A stretch of DNA of 64,000 nt from Adiantum capillus-veneris (GCA_014529385.2 CM043949.1:147973850-148037849), one strand, 5' to 3'; numbered from the stretch's first letter, positions 21,900 to 35,540 are shown. The notes: generated from the letters alone by a model not told the origin. Translations and numbers: made by a program.

Positions 21900-24453
21900 G
21901 TGGATCCATCAAAAGTAAATGCTCTCTTGTCACTACAACCACCAACGACAACCAAGGAGCTCATGACTTTCAACCACAAAGTAAGGTACATGTCTCGTTT
22001 CATTCACCTTCTAGCGGAAGCTATTGCACCTTTGCACAAGCTAGCAAACAAACCCACATTTGAATGGAGAGAGGAACATGAATTATGCTTTACTGAAGTA
22101 AAGGGTATTCTCAACTCTCTTCCAACAATAATGCCACCAAATCCAAAGGATACATATTACATCACGCCAAGTGTAGGAATGGAGGCCATTGGTGTAGTTA
22201 TCATGCAAAAAGACCCAAAAACATGCTACATGAGGCCAGTATACTTTGCAAGCAAAGTCATGACCGCTGTAGAGAAGGGATACACCGATATGGAGAAGGT
22301 GGCATTCACAATTATTTTTGCGGTGAGAAAGTTCCGATCATATCTCTTACCTGCACCATTTGTCATTCTCACCATGGAAAACAATTTACCATATGTTGTG
22401 CAACACATGAGCCTGTCATCTAGGATAGCCAAATGGGTTCTAGAACTTCAAGAGTTCGAATACACTTTTCTTGTGGAAGATAGCACAAGGGCGGGTCTTG
22501 TAGACATTCTCACATACAAAGTGAGAGAAAGGAAAGAGTCACCAAAGGCAGGAGACAAAGCTACACCACAAAATAATGAGGAGGAGATGGACAATGCACA
22601 CATTTTGTGCTTTGATGGAGCTTACCGACGACAACACGATCAGGCAGCAGGGGGGGTTCTTATTCTAAGTCCACAAAGGGAAGTTCTTGTTAAGAAAGGT
22701 ATCACCTTGGAAAATGTTCATTCTAATAATGAGGCTGAGTATGTCACCTTAAAGTTGGGGCTTGAAGAATGCAGAAAACTTAGCATCGAAAGACTTATAA
22801 TAAGAGGTGATTCCTTACTAGTTATTAGGAAAATCCAAGGGATATGGAAGTGCAAGAACCCTACTCTAGTGGAGTGGCTTAGACAGGTGAAGGCTTTGAT
22901 AAAGAACTTTGAAGCTACACAGGTACAGCATGTTGTGAGAACCCTCAACAAGGAAGCAGATTATCTCGCCAATGAGAAACTTCAGATCATGGTGGGAGGT
23001 GTGAAGCTCTACGAACCAAAGTACCAAGGCCAAGAGGAATTGAAGGACATCATATTTTTCCTCCAAACTGGTGAGTGCCCTAAACACTTGGATAAAGTGC
23101 AAATGCATAGGTTGGTAAAAAAGGCAACTCCTTACCAACTCATAGGAGATGATCTGTATCATAAAGGGAAAGATTTGGTGCTAAGAAGGGTGCCCTCTGT
23201 TCAAGAAATAGAGAGAATCCTCTTTTCATTCCATGATGATGTCTGTGGGGGTCATTTTTCTCATGATATTACAAACAGGAAGATTTTACAAGCAGGGTTT
23301 GTTTGGCCAAGTCTACACCGTGATGTCCAGCATTGGTGTAAGTCATGCAAAGGTTGTCAAATTGCTGGAAATCGACGACTCACTAATGAACCTCGAGTTC
23401 CAATAATTTCGTATGGTCCTTTTGAGAAGTGGGGTGTGGATGCAATAGGCCCCTTACCTCACACATCTACCGGGAAGGTCTTCATCATTGTGGGAGTAGA
23501 TTACATGACACGATGGGCGGAGGTAGCAAACACGAATTACAGCCGAGGAGGTATCAAAATTTATCTTTGATCACATATGCAGTAGATTCGGCACACCATT
23601 AGAGATTTTGTCAGATCGTGGTCCAGGGTTTAGAGTAGAGCTCTTAGATAATCTTTTGACAAAGTTAAAAGTCAAACATTTGCATTCTACACCTTACTAC
23701 CCTCAGTGCAATGGGTTGGTTGAAAAGGTGAATGGAATGATATGTAAGATCATTTCTAAGCAGGTTGCAGATCGACCAAACGACTGGGATCGTCATTTGA
23801 CCGCAGCTCTATGGGCATACATAACATCTTTCAAGGTATCCACTCAATTCACTCCTTTTCATTTGGTATATGGACAGGAGGCACTCCTTCCTATTGAGGT
23901 GGAGATTGCAAGCCTACGCATTCTCTCACGGGGAGCAAAGAGGCCACATGAAGCTTTGCAGAAAAGAATTTTAGATCTTCAACGACTTGAGATTGATAGA
24001 GAAGAGTCCATCGACTATTACATTGCCCAAGCCACAAGCCAAAGGGACAAAATCAACAAGAAGCTCAAGGGGAAAGGATTGAAGGAAGGTATGTTGGTTC
24101 TTCGCTATGATAACCGACTTGATACTCGACTTGACAAAAAGTTTTTGCAAAGATGGGAGGGACCTTTCATGATAAAAACAAAGTTTGGGAATGGTAGTTA
24201 CAGATTAGCAGATTTATCAGGAAAACTCCACAAGACCAGAGTCAATGGATGGAGATTAAAGCCCTACTTTCAACGTATCAATCCGTTGATAGGAAGTCAT
24301 CTACCTACATCGTCTAAGATCCAAATTGGCATGGCTCCCTTCGGCTTGGCAAATGCTCCACCTATTTTTAAAGCTTTGATGTGCAAAGAAGAACCAGCCT
24401 TGGAATCTCAACATACCCAAGGCAACCCTCCCATCTCCGATTTATGGGATTGA
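21900..24453 (+). pseudogene. RNase H, archaeal-type RNase H and integrase of element B
   Basis: Continues the same frame after TAA 21888. First RNase H, reverse-transcriptase type: PVYFASKVM, then EKGYTDMEKVAFTII. Second, archaeal-type RNase H at about 22610-22980: CFDGA, NNEAEY, RGDSLLV, KEADYLA, with all four acidic residues present. This dual arrangement defines the Tat group. Integrase: H-H-C-C zinc module (FHDDVCGGHFSHD ... CKSCKGC), D in WGVDAIGPL, D in LSDRGPG, E in GLVEKVNG. A frameshift near 23530-23570 separates the zinc/first-Asp part from the rest (open to 24453). The C-terminus has WEGPFMIKTKFGNGSY and no chromodomain. The last 40 residues contain a stray reverse-transcriptase-like motif (see findings). 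Confidence 0.9.
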
Positions 24454-24600
24454 GGTAATGAAAAGCAGGTCTAATGGAGTAAAAGAGTGTATATCACTCC
24501 TCCTTTTTTTAGAAAAATAAGGAAAAAAGAAAAAAAAAGAAAGAAAAGAAAAAAGAAAAAACTCTTTTGTTTCATCTAGGAGCATGAATGATCCTAGATG

Positions 24601-24617
24601 AAGAGGGAGGGCTAATA
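24601..24617 (+). promoter_or_regulatory. Polypurine tract (element B)
   Basis: aagagggagggctaata directly precedes the 3' LTR start TGAGTAGCG. The core agggagggctaa recurs at the same place in element C (46331). Confidence 0.7.
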
Positions 24618-26600
24618 TGAGTAGCGTTAAATGGTAACCTTGCATTTGCACTACATTTCTACTCAAATGTATATGTTTTTTATCAAAGTTTTAACCTAGT
24701 GTTCATTCTCTCTTTCCGTAATAGCCTTTTTCCATACAAACACCTTACCCTTATTAGATCTTTATGCATTTACATCATATTTCTCTCTTCATGCTGAATG
24801 TAAATAGTAAACTTAATTCTACTCTCCTAGTTCTTTTATTGCATATTCTTTTAACTAATTACCTTTACTAATTTAAATACCTATCTACATCCCATAATTT
24901 GTAAATAAATAATTTATGGGCACTTATCTTACCCATCTTCTCTCAAGGGTAGGGTTAACCTTGTAGGCCTTCCCTTCCCCACCACTATGTGACCCAAGTC
25001 TTGGATCATTTACTTGTGTTGGTCAACAAATCTTAAATATAATGTATATCCCCAATAAATCAAACTTTATTGGAGCCTACCTCATTTGTTTAAGGTGGAT
25101 TCCCTTTTGAAAAAAGCATGCTACACCTTGGATGCATGCTAAAGGGCCCCCTACAAGGAGACTTGGTTCAAAAGGTGTTTTGGATGCATCTTGAACGCCT
25201 TAGCTCGTGGGTATACTTGAGGAACACTCCAAAATCAGCTTAAACACTTTGAGAAGGTCAACTTTTCTTTTTACAGCACCCAATTCTGAGTTACAGGCTG
25301 AAAGTTATGGTGAAAACAAGGTGCTGCGGACACTGTTACTGCAGGTCAAAGTTACAGTCAGGTAAACCACAAAGGTGAAAAGTTTTCTTGACTTCTCCAA
25401 CATTCTAAAATACCAATGGGGAGTTAAAAACCACTTGCATGTGGAGGGGTCGGCTCAAGATGCTTCCAGAGACACAACAAACAGGATGGGGACACTCTGT
25501 AGGAGCCACTGGAGGGACATCATGGTGGGGCCCACATACATTATCAACCCTTATGGAGCCTCCACGACCTAAAAGGCTATTTTTAATGAAAAAATAAGTC
25601 CTTTATTTGTATAATTGAAGGAATGGTCAAAAGGGAACCTAACTATGGTTAATTACCTACCCTAGTCAAGTTTAACCTAACCCAAGGTCTTGTACAGCTA
25701 TAAAAAGGCCCTTTCGCAAGCACAAAAATACACACACCTACTCCATTGCAGAAAATAAGCTCCTCTAAAGTTAGGGAAGCCCTAATATCTCTCTCCTCTT
25801 CTCTCCCTATCCATTTCCTAAGCTCGCTATCATAAGCGGCACCATAGAGAGAGCATCAATATGCTATTGCTACCATTCTCTTGCAAACATTTCTCTTATC
25901 ATACTCATCCCTAAATAAGGATTGTAGATTCTATATGAGAGCAAGGATATCAAGTTCAATGATCTATCTCATGGTCTGATCAACAAATTTTTGCAATTGG
26001 GGTGTCATCGTCACACTTTTTCTCTAATCGCATGTAAAATTGGTAAGCCTATCTTGGCAACTTCTCATATTTTGTGCTCATTGGGTTGCTTGTTTGTTGA
26101 GAAAGTTTTTGTGTACCATGGTGTCTATTTGCTTGGCTTCTCTCCTTATGTTGTGTGAAAGTAAGTCTTGGGGCTGCATAGATGGAGAAGAGCTCTCTAT
26201 GCATGCCGCCTTATGTGTGTAAGTAGTCTCTTCTTTTGGGAAAGGAAAGGAGTTGTCAAGTATCTGTGCATTATGGTGTTTTGAGTTTTGAGGTTTTGTG
26301 CTTGATTTTCTTAGAAGTATATGAGCACTAATATGGTGAAGGTCAATCTTTGCATGTGAGTTTGTGCAGTGTTCAAAGGGATTGCTTAAGGAGTGTGTGT
26401 TGAATGGTTGAAGGGCATTTTGTGTTGAAGCACATAAGGAAGGTGTGAGTGTGTGTGTGTTGTATATGGTTTGGTTTGGTTTCCTTCTTTCTCCATAAAA
26501 GAGGGTGGTGCCCCTAAGAAATATGCGTGTGTAGGGTCTCACGGAGTGGTTGTCTGGTGGGAGCCTTGAGTTGAGCCCCATCTCAAAAAATCCGCTCTCA
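24618..26600 (+). repeat. 3' LTR of element B
   Basis: 1983 bp, partner of 16531-18529, ending CCGCTCTCA. The flank returns to element A sequence. Confidence 0.9.
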
Positions 26601-27224
26601 GTATTAGCTATGGAATGTTAGTTCTGTAAGGTTCAATGTTAGTTTTGTAAGGTTAGTTTTGTAGATCTGTTAGCTACTGTAGTACTGTGTAAACAGTGTT
26701 AGAGTGTGTGTGGCAGTATCTCTATTAGCTGTAAGTAGATAAGTTAGGTGTAGGTTAAGTGTGTGTGTGCGCCCGTGCGTGGCGCGGCCGCGACGACTTT
26801 TTCAGGAAAAAAAAAAAAAAAAATCTAAAAAAAAAAAGAAGGATCGGGCTCGGGATCATTCCCCAAGCCCAAGCTCAAACCCAGAACTCAGTCCTCAGTT
26901 TTAAAATATAGTTTATACACCTTTTTATATTTAAAAACTATTTTTAGGATTTCGAGGACTATAAAGACTATTTTTAGGATTTCGAGGGCTTCAGGTAGCT
27001 GAATAGGGAGCTGTAAAGCATGGCACGTTCCTTTAGCCAAAACACTCGTCTTGAGCTATTACACGCCATATTTTGTGGCTTGGTTACAAAAAATAACCAA
27101 GAATAACGAAACACTTGGGCTATAAACACCCCAAAAAAAAAAAAAAAACTAAGTGAGCGGCCTTCACAGGCACTCACCAACGTGTTTAGAGTGTGGAGGT
27201 CACATGTTCCTACTCTCTGGATGA
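26601..27224 (+). other. Leader of element A after the element B insertion
   Basis: Non-coding leader between A's primer site and gag. It contains a short repeat of ggttagttttgta, two A-rich runs and a 27-bp direct duplication around tatttttaggatttcgagg (26940-26988). Confidence 0.5.
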
Positions 27225-29588
27225 GTGTTAGAGCACGAGCATATTGGTAGTGCCTCCATTTACGTGGGCACCCATTATTCCTCCACCCTAGGTTCTGGAC
27301 CTTCGGCCGGGACTCAAGGTAGCGCGAACCAAGATTCTCATATCGCGTCTAGTGATTCTTCCTCTGACTACGAAGTCATGGAGGGGTATCCTACACCAAA
27401 ACCTGATAGTTCAAGTCAAGACATGCATGCCATGGGCCCACGGCCCGGGTCTAGCGTGTTTAGCCGCTTAAAAGAGACCCTTAGTAGAGCTACTCGCTCC
27501 AAACATGTAGTTAATGAAATAAATGAAGGGAGTGGGGAAGTAAATTCTTCATTCATGCCTAAAATAGACCCTATGATTCTTGAGAGTGTGCATGTGAATG
27601 TTCCATCCACTGCACCTCCTGATCCTTTAGGACTATCTCCCTCTGAGGTTCTACTACCCGATGGTAGGAGTCTTGCCGAAGTGCAAGAGATCGAACGCTA
27701 TATGCAAGCAACAAGGGAGAGGAAAATTGAGAACCTACGAAGGCTAGAACAAAGTCGAGCCCTGAAATCAAAGGCTCCTTTGACAACAATCATGCCAGCC
27801 GAGCAACCGAGTGCTCCCAAGGTAGCAGTCACGGAGGGGCAAGGGATGGGGAGCAATAATGCTTCCACCTTGAGGAAAACCTCCAGCACGCCAGGCCTAG
27901 ATGGGATATTCCTAAACGAAAATTGGGAGTATGACCTACAAGCGGAAGCTTTAACTGATCGGTACACAGGACACACCTATCATGTGGGTTGGTTAGATGT
28001 TCTACAATCCACATCGGGTGCTACTAGCATAGATGAGCAACAACAGAAAGTCTGTGATGTCCTCCATAGGATTGTCGAGTTAGAAAGACAGAACACAGGG
28101 ATAAACATGCCTTCAACAGGCCTAATGAGATTCTTGGATACCGGAAAGGCCAACCAACCAACCCTATCACAAATGGAGACTCCCTCAGTGAGCCCCATTG
28201 ATCCTCCATATGTTGTTTCGCTAGGAGCCTCAGTATAATCTGAGCCCACAAGTGGCATCTTTACCTTCCCAGATCTAGCTCATCTTTCTCTTAATGACAC
28301 TACGGCTACCATGCATATCCCAGTGGTGAGCATGAAAAGAAGTACACCATGGAGTTCATTTGTTAATACTGCATCGATGCCTAGTAGCACAATGCCCCCA
28401 ACTATACCTACATGTATGTATCAATCATGTGCACCTGCCGTACCTCAGCCTCATGTAGCTCCTACACCTCCGATTATTCCAAGAGCCTACAATCCACAAT
28501 GGCATTATCCAAGCTCTTATACAAGTGGAGCCATGCCATTTAATAATAACATGCCATATCAGGCACCCCCTATGCCTAGGGCCATGCCTGTAAACTTTGG
28601 ACCACCGTCTGGTACACCACCATACGAAATATGGGACCCAAGAGCCACACGTATGCCAAGGCCAAGGCCAACTCCCATCTCACATGTGGTTCCAGGAGCA
28701 CATACACCCATTATACCTGCTCAAATAGGAGATTTGGCAGCATTTGCTCAAACTATCGGTCGCTCTATTGCGGAAAACATGCGTAGTGCGCCTGATAGAG
28801 ATCCTAGGAGCAAGGCAGTTCAAGTAGCTAAGCTCACACAGAAATTCAGTGGAGACGGAGATGCTAGAAAGCATATGTAAGTCTTTGAACATGTGTGCGA
28901 TTCCTTGGAAGAGCACAATGAGCTACATAAGTGTAAGGCTTTGAGTTTGACCCTAAGAGGAAAAGCTGGAGATTGGTATAGAACCTTAAGAGTAGAAGAG
29001 AAAACAATCTACTCTAATCTTAGGACATTGTTCTTGAAAGAGCACATACGAGAGGGAGTACTTTGGGGTGTAGCCTCTCAGCTGCAGAAAGCCCAACGAG
29101 AAGAAGGTGAATCCGTGAGAGACTTCATTAGTCTCCTAAAGAATTTGAATTCTCGATGCAATCCAAACGAGCGATTCAACAACAACCAATTGCTCGATAG
29201 ATTCATTAGGGGACTACGACATGAAAGTATCTATAATGGCCTAGTCATTAGAGGTATCACTACTTGGGAAGCAGTCACCATGAATGCAATCCAATTGGAG
29301 GATAATTTAATGATTGCAGGAGAAAGAGTGTCTGCCGAGCCGAAGTCTAGTAGCGTGCAAGCGTCAGGGCATCAGCCAATGAAGATAAAGCCAATCGTGA
29401 AAGAGCAAACGATATCTGAGATGACTTTGGCAGATCTAACCAAGGCCATCCAAGAAATCCTTAGGGGTAATCGTGCTCCACAAAACACTCATATGTATCC
29501 AAGAAGGGAGCAACAATGGTGCTCAATTTTCTTGGGCCCACATACTACGAGTGAATGCCCTACTTTCAGAGTAAAGTTTAACGGGTAA
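27225..29588 (+). pseudogene. Gag N-terminal and core region of element A
   Basis: One frame runs through stops at 28236 and 28878 (both TAA) to 29586. The frame opens at 27225 just after a TGA, but the first in-frame ATG is 27378, so the true start is unclear. The first 340 residues are Ser/Pro-rich with a charged helix (EIERYMQATRERKIENLRR). A proline-rich stretch follows at 28380-28690. The gag core is at 28850-29330: CKALSLTLRGKAGDWYRTL, then FISLLKNLNSRC and RFIRGLRHESIYNGL, typical of the gypsy retrotransposon gag domain. At the end is a degenerate zinc knuckle in which C-x-x-C has become C-S-I-F before GPHTTSEC. A frameshift near 29588 moves the frame for the next part. Confidence 0.8.
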
Positions 29589-29589
29589 C

Positions 29590-31092
29590 GCGCGTGGTAG
29601 GTATGGCCATCAAGCGAAGGATTTCCTAATGCTTAAACGCATCATGGAAAATAGACCGCCTATAGGTTGGGCAGACTCACCTCCAGTTCGTGCATTGATG
29701 CCTACCCCACCCATGGACCAATAGTTGCCATTACAGCACATGGTCCCTAGAACCCAAAATGTGGTCCAAACCACACTGTTGCCACCTCCAGTGCTAGGAC
29801 CGCAACCCCCTCATCCAAGAGTTACACCTATGAACCAAATAGGTTGCGAGTCATCTAGTACTTATGTAGATTGCGAAGAGGACATAGACTCTAGTATCAC
29901 CTATGGAGTCGACATGCTTGAGGAGTGTCCCATGTACTATATGGAAGACCATTGGGGACAAATCAAACCGGTATATCAAGCTACTGCGCTAGCAGCAAGA
30001 GGCCAAAACATTAATAGTTTTTCCCTGAGACCACCTCTTCAGTGCTACGAATGTGGTGGACCACATTGAGTAGCTGAGTGCCCCATTAGAATTCAAAAGA
30101 ATGCCGCACTAATGCAAACAAGTCAAGGGAGTGCATTGGCAATGCCAATACTCACTTGTAATCATTGTGGCATAGATCATTTGATCGTACAGTGTCCTAA
30201 CAATCCAAACGCACCAAAAATCACACCATTGAACATAATAGAGATTGTTGATGGGACACCACCAACTATAAATATAGCACCAGTGAATGCACTCACACAG
30301 TCGATGCTCCAAAATCAAAATTACATCCTCGAAGAGAGAGATGCTGCATCCATTGGCCGAGCGAGAAAGAAGAAAACATGAAGAAAGAAATCCCTTAATG
30401 CTTCTAGCTCAAAACCTAGTTCAAAGACTAACATAGGGACAGGAGAGGATACCGTGTATATGAATGACCTTGAGGATGAATCAGATTCGATAGAGACCAC
30501 GGAGACCAAAACTGTTACTACAAAGGAAAAAGCTAGTGAGGAGGATCACGAGAGGGAATTACGACAAACACCAAAAGAGTATTCAAAGTTAAACCACCCA
30601 GTTGCGAACCCCCAAGATAAGCCACGAGAGACAAAAAATGAGGATTGCAAGAGAAAGATTGGAACCTATCCAAACCCAACAGTGGAAATTGAACGAGTCC
30701 AGCAACTGAGGGGTTTGGTGGAAGAAACTCAACGAAAATTAGAACCTGAACCCAAACATATCCAGATGTCGGACACAGTGTTTCCCACAAAAGTTCAACC
30801 TCACAAGAACTACAGGCCGTTAGCTATACCCAGTATCATTCGAGAAGAGAGTGAGGGTAGGACATCTGAAAGTGGACACACACCTTTCCTACTAGAGAGA
30901 ATGTTCAATGAGGGAATGCCCGACCCCCTTGAGGAAGTGGAGATTCCATCTTCACCATTCTCTTGTCAGGGTCCTACGTCCCATAAGATGCCATTAAATG
31001 TTGCCAAGCTGATGGATTTCATGTCCTCAGAAACACGTACGACTATCATATCTAAGTTATACGGAGATCCAGAATTATTCCTAGCACTGTGA
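29590..31092 (+). pseudogene. Gag C-terminal region of element A with zinc knuckles
   Basis: Continues gag in the +1 frame with stops at 29719 (TAG), 30067 (TGA), 30379 (TGA) and 31090 (TGA). Knuckles: CYECGGPH then a TGA then VAEC (about 30040-30084), and CNHCGIDHLIVQC (about 30160-30198). With the damaged one before 29588 that makes three C-x2-C-x4-H-x4-C units, separated by long linkers. The stretch after 30450 is acidic and Lys/Glu-rich, probably a linker to protease. Confidence 0.75.
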
Positions 31093-31140
31093 GCGCTTCT
31101 CAATGGAGAATTACAGGTCGGATTACCACAGTTTGCACAT

Positions 31141-33633
31141 ATGAACAAACCTAACTCGATGATGAATGATGAGGAACATTTAGCACCACCATCTGACCTA
31201 GCGGGACATGAATCTGTAATTGAAATACCCGTTAACAAGTTGGGGCAATACTTTGAAGGTGATGAATCTAATGCTACTCTACCAATCACTACTAAAGGAT
31301 TAACTGCAAAGGGGGTCCTTGACAGTGGTGCGGGAGTCAGCATGGTGACAAAGAGTTGTTGGGAGTCTATGGGGAGACCTCACCTTGAAGCCACAAGCGT
31401 AGTGGTAAAAATGGCTAATGGATCTATTGTTACGCCTATTGGAATGCTAAAGGATCTCAAGATCAAGGTCTTGGGACACAAGGTAAGGCAGACTTTCATT
31501 GTTATGGATTTTTCCAAGTATCCTATGTCATTTGAGATGATCTTAGGGCATCCGTTCATGAGGGAAGAAAAAATGGTGCATGGGTGGTCCAAAAACCACG
31601 TCTACTTACAGTTCCAAGACTCTGTCATTCGAGTTGATCTTTTAAGTGGTCGAACGCATCCTCTAGGAAATAAATTCATCATTGATAATCGATCAGACAC
31701 AACAATTCACTCAGCTCCATTACAGTATTGTTACACATGTAACGAAGAAACGGATATTGGGGAGAACTCTCCTTATATGGATATCCTACACGGAATGGCT
31801 GAGTCAGACAATGTGGATTGGGTGCACCTAGCGGAAACTATAGATACATGGGGAGCTAGAGGAACAACTTGGGTAACACCAGATGGGGAAGAGATACCAC
31901 ACATTGCACCAGTAAACATGTTAGGTGTAGCGTATGTAACATCCGATGATAAGAAAGAGGCACACCTACCTGAGAGTGAAACTGATGATTCCTCAAAGGC
32001 TTCAGGCCAATACACATCAGAAACGGAATCTCAGGAAGAAATGGATTCAGAACCTGAGGAAACATTGAGTGAACCAAGTATAGGAAATAAATACTCAAGG
32101 CCAAGTACAACCGTCTATGGTAATTTATATGAGAGTGAAGAAGATACAAGCGAAGACCCATTAGGCGAGTCGAGTTCAAACATTTACCAAAATCAAAACC
32201 TTAACAAGAAACAAAGGTCATATAAGAGACGACGATATCAAGCAAATGTGAGAGCTAGGATAAACAAGGAAAGATCTACTGCAGAATGGCTTAGCTATCT
32301 AGGGGCATGTGATGCTCATCGAAAGCTAGTAGACAATTGGGGTGAACATCTCCAGAGTGTCATGTGGTGCAGCCCACGACCCATTGACCTCGCTCAATTG
32401 GAGGTTACAGAGCCAAAATTGAGTCGAACTATAAGAAGACGTCAAAACCGAGAGTTAGCTCAACAACAAAAGGAGGCAGAACTAAAAGAAAGGTATCTGT
32501 CAGGACAAGAGCCTGCTGACTTACATACGGCTCCTGAACATTTTAAATCTTATACCACGGGGGAGCAAAAGGTTGTGTATGCCAAAGCCCAACAAATATC
32601 TACCAATGGAAGCAGGGGAGTCTATGATGGTCCAATGGTAGTTAAAGAGATAGAATTAGCAGAACCAGGTGAGGAGTCTAAACCAGTCTTTATTGCTCAA
32701 GACCTTACCGAAACTGAAGAGGCTATACTTAAGGAGCTCCTCAAGGAATACAAGGATATCTTTGCTTGGATATATCATGACATGAAGGGCGTTCCACCTT
32801 CTGTGGTGCAACATACAATTCCCATGATCAACATTGCTAAACCCGTCCAGCAACGACCCTATCCAATGAATCCTAAGTACGCCAAAATTGTACAAGAGGA
32901 GATTGAAAAACTTATCCAATGTGGATTCATATACCCTATTGAGCACTCAGAATGGGTTTCTCCAATAGTCATTGTGCCAAAAAAGAATAGGAAACTAAGA
33001 GTGTGCGTGGACCTCAAGAAAGTTAATGCAGCCACTAGGAGAGATCATTATCCCTTGCCATATTCAGAACATGTGCTTGAAAGAGTTGCCGGCAAGGAAG
33101 CTTATAGCTTTTTAGATGGGTACTCTGGTTACAATCAAATCACAATTGCATTAGAGGACCAAGCTAAAACTGCTTTTATCACAGAGTTTGGAGTGTTTGC
33201 ATTTCGTGTTATGGCTTTTGGCTTAACAAATGCCCCTGCTACATTCCAACGATTAATAAACACTGCGTTTAAAGAATTTCTAAGGGAGTTTTGTGAAGCT
33301 TTTCTAGACGACCTTTGTGTTTATTCTTCTTGGGAGAAGCATTTGTTATATCTACGAAAAATATTTGAAAGGTGTAGATTTTATTGCATCTCATTGAACC
33401 CTTTCAAATGCCAATTTTGGGTTAAGCATGGAGTCATTCTAGGGCATATAGTGTCCAAGAACGGGATATCCACAGATGAGAGTAAGATTAAAGCCATTGC
33501 CGATTTGCCACCACCTACGAACTATAAAGGAGTTCAAAGATTTATGGGCCATGTTGGTTATTATCGAAGGTTTATTTTAAACTTTGTTGAGATAGCGCGT
33601 CCATTGTACAAGCTTCTTATCGAGTTTCACTAG
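31141..33633 (+). pseudogene. Protease and reverse transcriptase of element A
   Basis: An 830-codon open stretch in the same frame as the preceding gag segment. The first aspartic protease has GVLDSGAGVSMV (Asp codon at 31321) and EMILGHPFM about 95 residues later. A 350-residue acidic to basic linker follows. Reverse transcriptase: GFIYPIEHSEWVSPIV, CVDLKKVNAATRRDHYPLPY, FLDGYSGYNQ, MAFGLTNAPATFQRL and the active site FLDD (33301-33312). It ends at a TAG (33631) where related elements have Trp. The first methionine shown is simply the first after the stop at 31090. RT is fully recognisable and its catalytic pair is intact. Confidence 0.9.
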
Positions 33634-35540
33634 ACGGAAGAATGTCATCAATCTTATGAGTTATTAAAGAAGGCCCTAACAAGTGCTCCAATCCTACGAA
33701 CACCTGATTGGAATGTACCTTTTCATGTGCATATTGATGCATCAAACTTTGCTATTGGGTGTGTTCTAAATCAACAAGGATAACATAAATTGGACTACCC
33801 TATTAGCTTTGCAAGTCACCAATTAAATGATGCCGAGATGAACTACACTACTACAGAGCGCGAAGGTCTAGCTATGATTTACGTAGTAAAGAAATTTCGC
33901 TATTACCTTCTTGCTACCAAGTTTGTGTTTTATGTGGATCATCAAGCATTTCTATATTTGGTAAACAAGTCGTGTTCCACAGGTCGAATTACACGATGGT
34001 TGTTAATTCTTCTTGAGTTTGACTTCACCGTTGTTGTGAGGCCTGGGAGAAAACATGTCATGGCGGATCATTTATCGCGTATCCCTAATGGCAAAGCTCC
34101 TACGGGGGTTGATGATGAATTTCCTCATACTCCTTTGTTCATTGTTGAGATAATGCCTGAATGGAGTGAAAAGATTGTTTACTTCTTAGTTAATGGTTTT
34201 CCACCCAAAGAGCCACGAAAAGATATAGCTCGAAAATTAATCAAGGAATGCGAACCCTATTGCTTACTGAAGGGAACTCTCTATAAGAGAGGAAAAGATG
34301 ATGTTCTTAGACGCTGTGCCCGCGAGAATGAGTATTTATATATTCTACAAGAGGCACACATGGGCGTAGCTGGTGGTCACTTTTTAGGAAAGTTGATTGC
34401 CCGAAAGATCTTACGGTCAGGCTATTGGTGGCCCACTCTGTTTAAGGATGCATCACTTTTTGCAAAGGGATGTGATGAATGCCAACGCTTCAAGAAGCCA
34501 CAAAGAAGTGATAGGATGCCTCTACATCCCATCAAGGTAACCCAACCATTTGAAAAGTGGGGCTTAGACTTTGTAGGACCGATTAGTCCGGCTGCACGTA
34601 ACATGAAATCACGATATATCATTGTGGCTACCGACTATGTAACCAAATGGGCTGAAGCAAAAGCAACACGAAAGGCGGATGCAAAAACAGCAGCTAAGTT
34701 CCTCTTTGAGAACATTATCACACATTTTGGATGCCCCTTTGAATTTGTGAGTGACCAGTGGAACTCATTTTATAAATGAAGTAATAAAAGAACTCACATC
34801 AAACTCCATGATATCTCACCACAAGTCTACACCCTATTATCCCCAAGAAAATGGCCAAGCTGAAAGTACCAACAAAACTCTCATCTCCATTTTGACAAAG
34901 ATAGTTGAGGCTAATCACACTGATTGGGACCTAAAGCTTACATCAGCTTTATGGGATTATCGTACTGCGTATAAAGTTTCTATTAATTGCACACAGTTTA
35001 AGATGGTGTATGGCCAAGAAGCAGTTATGCCATGGGAGTTTGTCATTCCTAGTCTTCGAGTAGCTTCTCAAGAAGGTTGGGCTGGTAACCCCTTAGTTGA
35101 GCGATTATATATCTTGGAAAGGCTAGATGAAGAGAGGCAATTAGCTGTGCGAAATGCTCTAGTGGAGAAGGATAGGAGAAAGAAGTGGTTTGATAGCCAT
35201 TTAAAGGATAAAGACATCAAGGTTGGTGATAAAGTTCTTATGTACGGGGTACGTAATGAAAAGAAGAAATTGAAATACGTTGGTAAGGGACCATATCGAG
35301 TGTGTGAAATTACCCCGCAAGGTACCATTCGTGTGGAGACTCTAGATGGAGTTGAAACCATTGGATCCCTTAATGGGAGTAAATTCAAAAGATATTATGA
35401 TCCTCTAAGCCAGGAAGAGTTGCAAGCCATCCATCAAAAGAAGGCTGCCAAGGAACAAGTAGAGCTTAAAAAAATCCAAGCAAGAGTTGAGGCTCGAGAA
35501 CGACAACAACGTCTTAGACGCCAACGAGAGGCTAATCTGG
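33634..35540 (+). pseudogene. RNase H and integrase of element A
   Basis: RNase H begins before a TAA at 33781: IDASNFAIGCVLNQQG carries the first Asp, followed by ISFASHQLNDAEMNYTTTER and YVDHQAFLYLV. There is no second, archaeal-type RNase H. Integrase zinc module: HMGVAGGHF...CDECQ. Catalytic core: D in WGLDFVGPI, D in FVSDQ, then a frameshift at about 34755, and E in PQENGQAEST. The downstream frame (34751 onward) continues through GKGPYRVCEIT, an integrase C-terminal SH3-like strand, into a Gln/Arg-rich coiled coil (QQRLRRQREA) and then the second protease domain without a stop. Confidence 0.9.

Larger units (their letters stand above)
16531..26600 (+). mobile_element. Element B: Tat-like Ty3/gypsy retrotransposon inserted in element A's leader
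   Basis: LTRs are 16531-18529 and 24618-26600, very similar to each other. The interior has a primer site, a leader ORF, and gag-protease-RT-RNase H-archaeal RNase H-integrase. Flanks gatat and gtatt are not a clean 5-bp duplication. It sits 190 bp after A's primer site, so it entered A after A's own insertion or in a parental copy. Its polyprotein has two stops and one frameshift, making it the least damaged gypsy copy here. Confidence 0.9.
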
